From assembly GCA_045661225.1 (NCBI GenBank), contig JAZRFF010000009.1, positions 113,780 through 177,779 on the forward strand: a stretch of DNA of 64,000 nucleotides, given 5' to 3'. Of this stretch, positions 27,928 through 35,851 are shown one piece after another (the stretch's first letter is position 1; each line of letters starts with the position of its first letter). A program made the translations under genes and the position numbers. The notes below the pieces were generated by a model, which saw only the letters and a program-made list of their open reading frames with translations, had not been told where the DNA came from and searched no databases. The DNA comes from HGM04593 sp045661225. GTDB taxonomy: Bacteria > Bacteroidota > Bacteroidia > Bacteroidales > Bacteroidaceae.

Positions 27928-28005
27928 CGGAGAGAGAGGGATTCTTGCTTTGGCAAGCGACTTCGTCGATTACGAACCCCCACTCGGGTGTTCTCATCCC
28001 CTCTA
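27928..28005 (-). repeat. Degenerate tRNA-Ser 3'-end unit A with insert in the T-arm
   Basis: On the minus strand GGGGGTTCG and AATCCCTCTCTCTCCGC, contiguous in the intact tRNA T-arm and acceptor, are separated by about 29 bp containing GACGAAGTC and the GCTTGCC/GGCAAGC-like hairpin. No anticodon arm is present, so it is not a functional tRNA. Confidence 0.75.
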
Positions 28006-28009
28006 ATGC

Positions 28010-28038
28010 AAAAAAGGAAGCCTTAGCTTCCTTTTTCT
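28010..28038 (-). terminator. Terminator of tRNA-Ser
   Basis: Minus strand: AAAAAGGAAGC/GCTTCCTTTTTT stem with a TAAG loop, two bases after the tRNA 3' end. Confidence 0.88.
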
Positions 28039-28040
28039 TG

Positions 28041-28125
28041 CGGAGAGGGAGGGATTCGAACCCCCGGTACCTCTCAGTACGTCGGTTTTCAAGACCGGTG
28101 CAATAGACCACTCTGCCACCTCTCC
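28041..28125 (-). tRNA. tRNA-Ser (anticodon TGA)
   Basis: 85 nt. The acceptor stem GGAGAGG pairs with CCTCTCC and is followed by discriminator G. The anticodon loop is CTTGAAA (anticodon TGA, plus-strand 28089-28091) on stem CCGGT/ACCGA, with one mismatch at the outer pair. A long variable arm (GTACTGAGAGGTAC) and T-loop GGTTCGAATCC are present. CCA is not encoded. A good promoter lies upstream and an intrinsic terminator follows. Confidence 0.96.
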
Positions 28126-28171
28126 TAAAGTTTTTGTCACAGGAATTTCGCTCAATTCTGTTTCGACGTTG

Positions 28172-28203
28172 CAAAAGTATATCAAAAAAATGGTCTGTGC
28201 AAG
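28172..28203 (-). promoter_or_regulatory. Promoter of tRNA-Ser
   Basis: The minus strand has CTTG, a 20-bp spacer, then TACTTTTG (perfect TAnnTTTG). The tRNA begins 47 bp downstream, which leaves a leader of about 40 nt to be processed. Confidence 0.6.
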
Positions 28204-28280
28204 AAAAAACGGAAAAATATTTATTTATTTTCTGTTTTTCTTTGTTCCTTTGTCTTTGAATAGTTATTGACAGGTAATTT

Positions 28281-29084
28281 ATGGGAAAGAAATATCTTTG
28301 TTTAGTGCTTTATTTCAGTATGGTGCTGTTTGTGGCTTCGTGCTCTTCGTCCCGCTTTAATGCCGAGGGTTTGCCATTGCAGGTGATTGCTCATCGTGGC
28401 GGTCCCTCTATGGGTGTCGAAAATTCTCTTTCTTGCATAGAAAAAGGTATAGAGGCCGGCGCCGATGTTGTTGAGATTGATGTCCGTATGACGCTGGATA
28501 GTGTCCTGGTGCTTATGCACGATGCGAAAGTTGACCGTACTACAAATGGAACCGGGGCGGTTGCAAAATTGACTCTTGAACAAATAAAATCTCTTTCTCT
28601 CTGCGATGGTGACGGTGCTGAAACGGGCGAGCGTGTGCCTACTCTTGACGAGGCGTTGATGCTTGTCAATGGTCGCTGTAAAATGCTTATCGAGGTAAAG
28701 GATAATGATGAGCGTGGTTCCGAACGTGAGGTCATCGCTTCGGTGTTGCGCTGTGGTGCGCAGGAGTGGGTGGCTGTGCAATCGTTTCGCGACAGTGTGC
28801 TTGTGCGCTTTAATAAGTTGAACGCTCCTTTTCCTATTGAAAAATTATTTGTGTACAAATATCCCTTATTCCCTTATATATATGATGGTACTACGACGCG
28901 CATTTCGCCCGAAAAGTATCACTTTGTCTCTTCGTTTAATGTGAAAAAGGGGTTCGCTCCTCGTGGTCTTATAAAACGCTTAAGGTCGTGGGGTAAAGGC
29001 GTTAAGCTGTGGGGCGTTCGTAAAAAAGCCCGTTCGAGCAAGCTCGTAGATGCGGTAATTACCGATTTTCCGCAGTGCTGGTGA
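28281..29084 (+). CDS. Glycerophosphodiester phosphodiesterase lipoprotein
   Basis: 267 aa. Lipoprotein signal peptide with lipobox VASC (Cys21), so it is probably anchored in the periplasm or outer membrane. GDPD signatures: AHRGG (His38, Arg39), ENSLSCIEKGIEAGADVVEID (metal ligands Glu65 and Asp67), LMHDAKVDRTTNGTG (His80) and LIEVKD. It hydrolyses glycerophosphodiesters to glycerol-3-phosphate and an alcohol. The C-terminal third (KLWGVRKK) is shorter than in many family members but ends with a normal DAVITDFP motif. Monocistronic by position. Confidence 0.92.
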   Translation: MGKKYLCLVLYFSMVLFVASCSSSRFNAEGLPLQVIAHRGGPSMGVENSLSCIEKGIEAGADVVEIDVRMTLDSVLVLMHDAKVDRTTNGTGAVAKLTLEQIKSLSLCDGDGAETGERVPTLDEALMLVNGRCKMLIEVKDNDERGSEREVIASVLRCGAQEWVAVQSFRDSVLVRFNKLNAPFPIEKLFVYKYPLFPYIYDGTTTRISPEKYHFVSSFNVKKGFAPRGLIKRLRSWGKGVKLWGVRKKARSSKLVDAVITDFPQCW

Positions 29085-29417
29085 TTTTTTTTGATACGCT
29101 TTTGATTTTGATTGGGCTTTAATGTGGTTCTGTATTTCTAATGCAGTGGGCTGGCAGTGCTTCTTAAAGTTTAAAAAAATGTGGCCTTAAACCGTGGCGG
29201 ATATTGCTTTTTGTGCACGTATGTTTGTCGAAAAAGACCATTAAAAGGGTGTAAAATTGTAATTATTGCAAAAATGAAGCGATTTTTCTGAAATATTGAC
29301 AATAATATCTATGTAATAATAATGTGCGTATATTATTTTTTATTAACTTTGCCCCTTGAAAAGGGGAGCGTGCTCCCTGAATGTATTTACGGAAATGTTT
29401 TTTATAAGTAAATAATT
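29085..29417. other. Long leader region of pflB
   Basis: AT-rich, no gene seen. Near the 3' end is a perfect -7 box TAACTTTG (29344-29351), directly followed by two small hairpins (CCCCTTGAAAAGGGG and GGGAGC/GCTCCC) that would lie in the first bases of the mRNA and could stabilise it. No TTTG was found at the -33 position. Confidence 0.5.
29344..29351 (+). promoter_or_regulatory. Candidate -7 element TAACTTTG of pflB
   Basis: Perfect TAnnTTTG match 66 bp before the pflB start codon. The upstream element is weak, so an activator may be needed. Confidence 0.45.
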
Positions 29418-31646
29418 ATGGAAAAGAAACTTGAATTTAAAGAGGGTTTGTGGAACAAAGAAATTAACGTAGGTAACTTTGTTCACGAGAATATTACTCC
29501 TTACGAGGGTGATGCCTCTTTCTTGGTTGGTCCTACTGAGAGAACTCAGAAAGTTTGGAATGTTTGTCTCAAGGCTCTTGAGGAGGAGCGTGCAAACAAT
29601 GGTGTTCGCGCTTTGGACAACGTGACTGTTTCTACAATCACATCGCACCAGGCTGGTTATATCGATAAGGAGAATGAACTTATCGTAGGTCTTCAGACAG
29701 ACGAGTTGCTGAAGCGTGCTATCAAGCCTTTTGGTGGTATCAAGGTTGTCGAGAAGGCTTGTCACGAGAATGGTGTTGAGGTTGACGAACGAGTAAAGGA
29801 TATTTTCTATCACTATCGCAAGACTCACAACGACGGTGTGTTCGATGCTTACAACGAGGAGATTCGTATGTACCGTTCATTGGGCTTCCTTACCGGTCTG
29901 CCCGATAACTATGCGCGCGGTCGTATAATCGGTGACTATCGTCGTCTTGCTCTCTATGGTCTTGACCGTCTTATCGAGGCTAAGAAGGCTGACCTCAAGG
30001 CTATCGTAAGCCCTATGACCGAGCACAATATTCGTCTCCGCGAGGAGGTTTCAGAGCAGATTAAGGCTTTGAACGAGATGAAGGTTCTTGGCGAGTACTA
30101 TGGTCTTGACCTCTCTCGTCCTGCAACATCGGCTCAGGAGGCTGTTCAGTGGACATATATGGCATACCTTGCTGCTGTTAAGGAGCAGGACGGTGCTGCT
30201 ATGTCGCTTGGTAACGTATCATCGTTCCTCGATATCTATATTCAGTACGACCTTGACAAGGGTAATATCGACGAGACATTTGCACAGGAGCTTATCGACC
30301 AGTTTGTAATTAAATTGCGTATGGTTCGCCACTTGCGTATGCAGTCTTACAACGACCTCTTTGCAGGTGACCCAACTTGGGTAACCGAGGCTATCGGCGG
30401 TCGTTTCAACGACGGACGTACAAAGGTTACAAAGACTTCGTTCCGTTTCTTGCAGACACTTTACAACCTCGGACCTTCACCCGAGCCTAATATGACCGTA
30501 CTGTGGAGCAACGAGCTTCCTCAGGGCTTCAAAGAGTATTGTGCAAAGGTTTCTATCGATACATCTTCAATCCAGTACGAGAATGACAACCTGATGCGTG
30601 AGGTTCGCGAGTGCGATGACTACGGTATTGCTTGCTGTGTATCTTATCAGGCTGTTGGTCGCCAGATTCAGTTCTTCGGTGCACGTTGTAACCTTGCAAA
30701 GGCTCTGTTGCTTGCTATTAACGGTGGTCGTTGCGAGAATACAGGTACAGTAGTTGTTAAGGGTATTCCTGTTCTTTCGGGCGACCTCTTGAACTACGAG
30801 GAGGTTCTTTCGAACTACAAGAAGGTGCTTATGGAGATTGCACGTGTTTACAACGACTCTATGAACATCATTCACTATATGCACGACAAGTACTATTACG
30901 AGAAGGCACAGATGGCGTTTATCGATACCGATCCTTCAATCAACCTCGCTTACGGTGTTGCAGGTCTTTCTATCGCAATTGACTCTCTCTCTGCAATCAA
31001 GTATGGTAAGGTTACTGTTAAGCGCAACGAGCTTGGTCTTACCGAGTCTTTCGAGATTGAGAACGACTTCCCCTGCTTCGGTAACGACGATGACCGTGTT
31101 GACCACCTTGGTGTTGACCTTGTTTACTTCTTCAGCGAGGAGCTTAAGAAGCACCCTGTTTACAAGAACGCTAAGCCCACATTGTCACTCCTTACAATTA
31201 CATCGAACGTGATGTACGGCAAGAAGACCGGTGCTACTCCCGATGGTCGCGCTAAGGGCGTTGCCTTTGCTCCCGGTGCTAACCCAATGCACGGACGCGA
31301 CAAGAATGGTGCTGTTGCATCGTTGAGTTCTGTAGCTAAGCTTCGTTACCGCGATTCACAGGACGGTATCAGCAATACATTCTCTATCATTCCAAAATCT
31401 CTTGGTGTTGATAACGAGACACGTATCGAGAACCTTGTGACATTGATGGACGGTTACTTCACAAAGGGTGCACACCACCTTAACGTGAACGTTCTTAACC
31501 GCGAGATGCTTATGGACGCAATGGAGCACCCCGAGAAGTATCCGCAGTTGACAATCCGCGTATCGGGTTATGCTGTAAACTTCATTAAACTGAGCCGCGA
31601 GCACCAGTTGGAGGTTATCTCTCGTTCATTCCACGAGCGTATGTAA
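29418..31646 (+). CDS. pflB: Pyruvate formate-lyase (formate C-acetyltransferase)
   Basis: 742 aa, normal length. Converts pyruvate and CoA to acetyl-CoA and formate by a glycyl-radical mechanism; oxygen sensitive. The paired active-site cysteines lie in YGIACCVSYQ (Cys406, Cys407). The glycyl radical site is RVSGYAVNF with Gly717 near the C-terminus. TGLPDNYARGRIIGDYRRLALYG and the AIDSLSAIKYGKV region are also typical. The coding sequence uses a strongly restricted set of codons compared with its neighbours, a sign of high expression. The activase gene follows after a hairpin. Marks an obligately or facultatively anaerobic fermenter. Confidence 0.98.
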   Translation: MEKKLEFKEGLWNKEINVGNFVHENITPYEGDASFLVGPTERTQKVWNVCLKALEEERANNGVRALDNVTVSTITSHQAGYIDKENELIVGLQTDELLKRAIKPFGGIKVVEKACHENGVEVDERVKDIFYHYRKTHNDGVFDAYNEEIRMYRSLGFLTGLPDNYARGRIIGDYRRLALYGLDRLIEAKKADLKAIVSPMTEHNIRLREEVSEQIKALNEMKVLGEYYGLDLSRPATSAQEAVQWTYMAYLAAVKEQDGAAMSLGNVSSFLDIYIQYDLDKGNIDETFAQELIDQFVIKLRMVRHLRMQSYNDLFAGDPTWVTEAIGGRFNDGRTKVTKTSFRFLQTLYNLGPSPEPNMTVLWSNELPQGFKEYCAKVSIDTSSIQYENDNLMREVRECDDYGIACCVSYQAVGRQIQFFGARCNLAKALLLAINGGRCENTGTVVVKGIPVLSGDLLNYEEVLSNYKKVLMEIARVYNDSMNIIHYMHDKYYYEKAQMAFIDTDPSINLAYGVAGLSIAIDSLSAIKYGKVTVKRNELGLTESFEIENDFPCFGNDDDRVDHLGVDLVYFFSEELKKHPVYKNAKPTLSLLTITSNVMYGKKTGATPDGRAKGVAFAPGANPMHGRDKNGAVASLSSVAKLRYRDSQDGISNTFSIIPKSLGVDNETRIENLVTLMDGYFTKGAHHLNVNVLNREMLMDAMEHPEKYPQLTIRVSGYAVNFIKLSREHQLEVISRSFHERM

Positions 31647-31667
31647 TTTAGGAATAGTTTTTAATAG

Positions 31668-31699
31668 AAATAGGCTGGCCTTCGAGCCAGCCTATTTTT
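31668..31699 (+). terminator. Hairpin between pflB and pflA
   Basis: AAATAGGCTGGC/GCCAGCCTATTT stem with a six-base loop, ending in TTTTTA. It probably stops part of the transcripts so that pflA is made at a lower level than pflB. Confidence 0.75.
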
Positions 31700-31712
31700 A
31701 AATAGATAATAT

Positions 31713-32444
31713 ATGACAATAAGAGTTCATTCATACGAATCATTAGGTACATTCGACGGTCCGGGATTGCGTCTCGTCGTGTTTTTGCAAGGTTGTAATT
31801 TCCGTTGTCTTTATTGTGCTAACCCCGACACTATTGATGCCAAAGGCGAGAGCAAAGAGACAAATATCGAGGATATTGTCCGTATGGCGGCTAATGAAAA
31901 GCCTTTCTTTGGCAAGCGTGGTGGCGTTACTTTCAGCGGTGGCGAGCCAACCTTCCAGGCAAAAGCGCTTGTGCCGCTTGTGAAGCGTCTTAAAGAGAGC
32001 GGTATACACGTTTGTCTCGATACGAACGGAAGCATCTGGAATAGTGATGTCGAGGAACTACTGTCGCTTGTCGACCTTGTTTTGCTCGATGTTAAGCAGT
32101 TTAACCCCGAACGTCACGCACTTCTTACAGAGCGTCAGAACAAACAGACGCTTGCAACGGCAAAATGGTTGCAGGATAATGGCCGTCCTTTCTGGCTTCG
32201 TTATGTACTTGTGCAGGGTTACAGCGCCTTCGAGGAGGATATTAGAGCGCTTGGTGAGCATTTTAAGGATTATAATATGATTCAGCGTGTCGAGGTTCTG
32301 CCTTACCACACACTGGGTGCACACAAGTACGAGCCTTTGGGTATGGAGTATAAACTTAAAGGTGTCAAAGAGAATACTCCCGAACAACTTGAGCAGGCAA
32401 AAGCTGTTTTTGATGAGTATTTTGACTGCGTTTATGTGAATTGA
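31713..32444 (+). CDS. pflA: Pyruvate formate-lyase activating enzyme
   Basis: 243 aa. Radical-SAM enzyme that abstracts hydrogen from the PflB glycine. Begins MTIRVHSYESLGTFDGPGLR as in the family; cluster motif GCNFRCLYCANPD with Cys28, Cys32 and Cys35; then GGVTFSGGEPTFQ, HVCLDTNGS, LVLLDVKQF and VLPYHTLGAHKYE. Located 66 bp after pflB, separated by an attenuating hairpin. Confidence 0.97.
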   Translation: MTIRVHSYESLGTFDGPGLRLVVFLQGCNFRCLYCANPDTIDAKGESKETNIEDIVRMAANEKPFFGKRGGVTFSGGEPTFQAKALVPLVKRLKESGIHVCLDTNGSIWNSDVEELLSLVDLVLLDVKQFNPERHALLTERQNKQTLATAKWLQDNGRPFWLRYVLVQGYSAFEEDIRALGEHFKDYNMIQRVEVLPYHTLGAHKYEPLGMEYKLKGVKENTPEQLEQAKAVFDEYFDCVYVN

Positions 32445-32458
32445 TGCGAAAAACGTCT

Positions 32459-32516
32459 GTTCCTATATATAATAATAAGGAGGCAAATTTGCCTCCTTAT
32501 TATTATATATAGGAAC
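32459..32516. terminator. 58-bp perfect palindrome between convergent genes (bidirectional terminator)
   Basis: Both arms match at all 29 positions with no spacer (centre AAA|TTT), from GTTCC to GGAAC. The core GGAGGCAAATTTGCCTCC is flanked by TTATTATTATATATAGG on either strand. It lies 14 bp after pflA and 5 bp after the DUF2147 stop, so it can serve both genes. Confidence 0.85.
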
Positions 32517-32521
32517 ATTGT

Positions 32522-32977
32522 TTATTTTATTTTAGTCCAGTAAACGGTCTTGCCTATTCCCCATATATTGCCGAACAGTTTCAGTTTTGTAGGGCTCTCA
32601 AACTCGACGTCAACGCTTACTTTGCGTCCCATTGTGGGGTCATATATATCGGCTCCGTTCCACTCTTTGTCCTTTGCATCGTACTTGAGTCCTTTGATAA
32701 GTACAACCTTGTCAATATCGACGTTGCGCAATTTCTTGTCGGGGTTCTTTACGTCCTTGCGCTTGTTGCCTTTTGCGTCGAACTCTTTTTCAACCCAATA
32801 GACTTGTGCCATATACGTGCCATCGGCCTCTTTTGTTACTCTGATTTTGCTTTTGCTTCCTCCTCGGTCGCTTACATACTCACCAAGAATGTTGTCTCCT
32901 TTGGAATTAAGGTCCTGAGCTTGTGCATTCAGTGAGAATAACACGCCGCATAGTAGTGTAAAAATAATCTTTTTCAT
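32522..32977 (-). CDS. DUF2147 secreted protein
   Basis: 151 aa from MKKIIFTLLC; an ATG three codons upstream is possible. Signal peptide ends near LNAQAQ. The mature part is a small beta-barrel with the DUF2147 pattern: ILGEYVSDRGGSKSKIRV, VYWVEKEFDAKGNKRKD, NPDKKLRN, GADIYDPTMGRKVSVDVEF, and the ending LFGNIWGIGKTVYWTKI. Members are periplasmic and of unknown function. It has a good promoter of its own and is convergent with pflA. Confidence 0.88.
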   Translation of the reverse strand: MKKIIFTLLCGVLFSLNAQAQDLNSKGDNILGEYVSDRGGSKSKIRVTKEADGTYMAQVYWVEKEFDAKGNKRKDVKNPDKKLRNVDIDKVVLIKGLKYDAKDKEWNGADIYDPTMGRKVSVDVEFESPTKLKLFGNIWGIGKTVYWTKIK

Positions 32978-33006
32978 TTTGTACATAATTTTTGTTTGAT
33001 TTTGTA

Positions 33007-33039
33007 CAAAAATAGCGCGAAAATTATTTAAACTTCAAA
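33007..33039 (-). promoter_or_regulatory. Promoter of the DUF2147 gene
   Basis: The minus strand shows TTTG, a 21-bp spacer, then TATTTTTG (perfect TAnnTTTG), 29 bp before the start codon. Confidence 0.6.
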
Positions 33040-33124
33040 TAATAGGGCTCTTTTTCTTTAAAAATTGCACATTTTTAATTATTTGTGCAATAAAAGAATA
33101 AAATTTGTTGAAAAAATACCGGCT

Positions 33125-34387
33125 TTACAAACTTTGCAAGGTGTGTCCCGCATATTCATATCCAAGTTTGTTTATGGTGTTTATAACCTCATCGGTATCG
33201 TACTTTTCGCCTTCGACATACGCCGCTTTTTCTGTCAATTCTACTCTTACGCTTGTTACGCCTTCAATTTTGGCAATGTTATTCTCGACATTTGCTTTAC
33301 AGTGGTTGCACATCATTCCGTTTATGTAGAACTTATTTACACTTTTGCCTGTGGTATTGCAACAATTGCAATTGTCGTGTTTCGAGAACTTTAAGGTAAA
33401 TGTAATTATAAGCAGAATCACAAGCAGAATGCTCGATGCCACTTGCCACCACGTTGTTCCTTCGTGTGTGCAACACCCTGTGCAAATGCTGTTGCTTATG
33501 CTTGCAAACCACTCTGTCGGTAACGCATAGTCAATAAGTAGCCCGAATCCCATAGAGCCGATGATTATTGTTAGCAGATAGGTTAAAAGAACTTTTTTGC
33601 CAAGCACTTTGTTGACTACGAGTATCGTTGCGACATTGGTTGCGGGGCCGGCCATAAGCAATACTAACGCAGCACCCGGGGAGAGCCCTTTAAGCATAAG
33701 AGCAGCGGCGATGGGTATTGAGCCGGTGGCGCATAGATACATTGGTGTCGATAGTGCCAATATAATGAGCATATTCAGTATGGGGTAGTCGTTGAAACGC
33801 GCAAAAAAGTTATCGGGTACAGCTATTGTTATTATTGCCGCAATGAACAAGCCTATAATAATCCATTTGCCAATATCCTGCAGCATTGTGATGAATGCGT
33901 AGCGGAACATTGAAATAAATCTCTTTATAATATTTTTCTCTTTTGGCTCGTTGTTGTGTGTTGTTGTTGCGACGCTCTTTTCGCTCTTTGCAATCCGGTT
34001 GGTGATGCAACCTCCGCATAGTGCTGTTATAAATGCAACGACAGGCCTTATTATTGCAAATGGGATTCCCAGTAACGATGCTGTTGCCAATATAGAGTCG
34101 ACGCCTGTTTGCGGAGTCGATATAAGGAACGACACTGTTGCGCCTTTCGATGCACCTTCGCGACGCAGTGACGCTGCCGTGGGAATAACTCCGCAAGAAC
34201 ACAGTGGAAGCGGTATTCCGAACAGCGCAGCGTAAAGTACGGAGCTGAATTTGTTGCCCGATAGCTTGTCGGCATATATTTTACGTGGAACGAATTCGTG
34301 CAGAATGCCGGCAACGAGCAATCCCAGCAAAAGATAGGGCGACAGCTCGTTAAGCAGGGTTAAAAGTGGATATACGTATTTTTCCAT
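33125..34387 (-). CDS. SO_0444-type Cu/Zn efflux permease fused to an HMA domain
   Basis: 420 aa. Residues 1-330 are a polytopic permease of the DUF318 type with two internal repeats: FGIPLPLCSCGVIPTAASL (Cys63, Cys65) with FLISTPQTGVDS, and ALSTPMYLCATGSIPIAAALM with MAGPATNVATI. Family members export copper or zinc (family knowledge). A Cys-rich linker (NCNCC, about 338-342) leads to a heavy-metal-associated domain with NGMMCNHC (Cys360, Cys363). The fused HMA probably hands the metal to the permease. A 31-bp palindrome overlapping the promoter points to metal-controlled repression. No regulator gene is adjacent. Confidence 0.88.
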   Translation of the reverse strand: MEKYVYPLLTLLNELSPYLLLGLLVAGILHEFVPRKIYADKLSGNKFSSVLYAALFGIPLPLCSCGVIPTAASLRREGASKGATVSFLISTPQTGVDSILATASLLGIPFAIIRPVVAFITALCGGCITNRIAKSEKSVATTTHNNEPKEKNIIKRFISMFRYAFITMLQDIGKWIIIGLFIAAIITIAVPDNFFARFNDYPILNMLIILALSTPMYLCATGSIPIAAALMLKGLSPGAALVLLMAGPATNVATILVVNKVLGKKVLLTYLLTIIIGSMGFGLLIDYALPTEWFASISNSICTGCCTHEGTTWWQVASSILLVILLIITFTLKFSKHDNCNCCNTTGKSVNKFYINGMMCNHCKANVENNIAKIEGVTSVRVELTEKAAYVEGEKYDTDEVINTINKLGYEYAGHTLQSL

Positions 34388-34403
34388 ATTATTATAAACA
34401 TTA

Positions 34404-34435
34404 AATTTTGTACCACCGTCGGTGGTACAAAATTA
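34404..34435 (-). promoter_or_regulatory. Operator-like palindrome overlapping the permease promoter
   Basis: AATTTTGTACCACCG and its exact reverse complement flank one central T (34404-34434). On the minus strand the outer arm forms TAATTTTG (34428-34435), a perfect -7 box. It ends 17 bp before the permease start codon, so a bound repressor would block transcription initiation. Confidence 0.7.
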
Positions 34436-34480
34436 CTTAAATTCGAGCAAACAAATTGCTCATTGCTTGCCGAATTTGTA

Positions 34481-35779
34481 TTATCTGCCACTTTCTTTGT
34501 TTGCTTCCAATATCATAAGGTTCGTGATTGCCTGCTCGTCGCCCATTGCAGCGGCTTTTGTGAAGGCTTTTTCAGCAGCGTGACGGTGGTGGCGTTTGTA
34601 CTCTATGACTCCCACAAGGTTAAGCACGCGAGGGTCGTTGCGGTACTGTTTTAATTGTTCAATTAAAGCGCTGTAATCGGGTTGAGGGTTGTATATAAGT
34701 TCATCGACAATGTCGTTGATGGTCATTGCTGCACTGTCGGGCTTGTTCTGATAGAATATTCCGGAGCAACAAACGGCGCGGTGCTGCGGGAATACGTTTT
34801 TTTCGAGTTCGCGGTAAAGCTTGCCATTGGCGTATTTCTTTATAATCTCTTCGCGCCTGCGTGCCGAGGGTTCTTTTTTCAGCGCGTTTACAAGGGTGTC
34901 GCTGCCGCTAATGCCGCTTTTTGTTATTTCGCTGTACAGCCTTTCCCAATTATACTCTCCGTTGTTAATCTCAAATAGAGAGTCGGGTATATTGTGGTGA
35001 CTGCGTATGTGGTTGCGTAGCGCTGCCGCGCGTGATTCTCCTAATTTCGTCTGTTGTTCACCGGGCGAGGAATAACCAATGAGCTGCACTGCGTTGAGTG
35101 TTGTTGTACTGTCCGAGAGTATGTTGTCCAGAATTTCCATAAACTGCTCGGTTGTCTGTGCATTGTTAAGATAAGATGGGTCCAACAGACTGCTTCCGGT
35201 GGTGTATGTGGCTACAACCGGGGCATTATGTATGTGCTTATTTTCGTTAGTCTCAATAGGGGTGTAGTATCGAATGTTCTTGACAACGGGGTGCTCGTGT
35301 GAAAGGTGGTCGGCAAAGCTCTCTCGTGGCTTTCTTCTGTGACAGCTCATCGGGGGAGTGCCCGGCAGGCACATTGTTATAGTGTCGCACTCAAACAGAG
35401 TACCGTTCTTGCCGCTGTATTCACAGTATGTTACGCCCCATACAGTGTCGCTTGCCGTCTCCTCGGGTATTGCAATGGTGCATTGGTGAGTGCTCTTCTT
35501 TACAGTTTCGGGGGCGTATCCGTATCTCTTGACAAATTGCTTTGAGTATTTTCTGCCTTGAATGTGTCTTTCGCCCGAACTTATACAGGTGTCCGGGGTG
35601 CACACGTGGGTTATTATAAGCATTCCTTCGTTGCTGGCGACTTTAGGTGTGTTGTAATCAAAAGTAAAGTACCAGCAACTGTCGCTATGTGCGGTTTTGT
35701 AGCGCGAAGGGGTTACTTGTGCGCAGGCCAAGCCGCATATTGCGGCAAGAATAGTGGTAAATAAGGTCTTTAGTCTCAT
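34481..35779 (-). CDS. Secreted protein with degenerate OmpA-like domain and TPR-like tail
   Basis: 432 aa, signal peptide ending near GLACAQ. The first 150 residues contain many cysteines (Cys35, then HVCTPDTCISS, HQCTIAI, YCEYSG, CDTITMCLPG), suggesting disulfides and export. About 195-280 resembles an OmpA-type peptidoglycan-binding fold: AVQLIGYSSPGEQQTKLGESRAAALRNHI matches the usual GYTD...N..LS..RA..V pattern but lacks clear peptidoglycan contacts. The end has a TPR/Sel1-like pair. The layout is like DUF3868-type proteins of Bacteroides, which occur near fimbriae, but no fimbrial genes are here. Function unknown. Confidence 0.72.
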   Translation of the reverse strand: MRLKTLFTTILAAICGLACAQVTPSRYKTAHSDSCWYFTFDYNTPKVASNEGMLIITHVCTPDTCISSGERHIQGRKYSKQFVKRYGYAPETVKKSTHQCTIAIPEETASDTVWGVTYCEYSGKNGTLFECDTITMCLPGTPPMSCHRRKPRESFADHLSHEHPVVKNIRYYTPIETNENKHIHNAPVVATYTTGSSLLDPSYLNNAQTTEQFMEILDNILSDSTTTLNAVQLIGYSSPGEQQTKLGESRAAALRNHIRSHHNIPDSLFEINNGEYNWERLYSEITKSGISGSDTLVNALKKEPSARRREEIIKKYANGKLYRELEKNVFPQHRAVCCSGIFYQNKPDSAAMTINDIVDELIYNPQPDYSALIEQLKQYRNDPRVLNLVGVIEYKRHHRHAAEKAFTKAAAMGDEQAITNLMILEANKESGR

Positions 35780-35809
35780 ATAGGTATTGTTTGGTTGTTT
35801 ATACCTATA
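35779..35809. repeat. Inverted repeat touching the OmpA-like gene start
   Basis: TATAGGTAT and ATACCTATA are separated by 13 bp. The repeat begins at the first base of the start codon, a position suitable for an operator or an RNA hairpin hiding the start. Confidence 0.5.
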
Positions 35810-35851
35810 TTAAACAGCAATCTGCTTATTTCGGTTCTTTGAGTCTGTAAG

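Noticed and set aside
27809..28174. 121-codon minus-strand reading frame across tRNA-Ser and its repeats
   Set aside because: It is made of tRNA and tRNA-derived sequence (the NPSLSA string comes from the tRNA 3' end), so it is not a protein gene.
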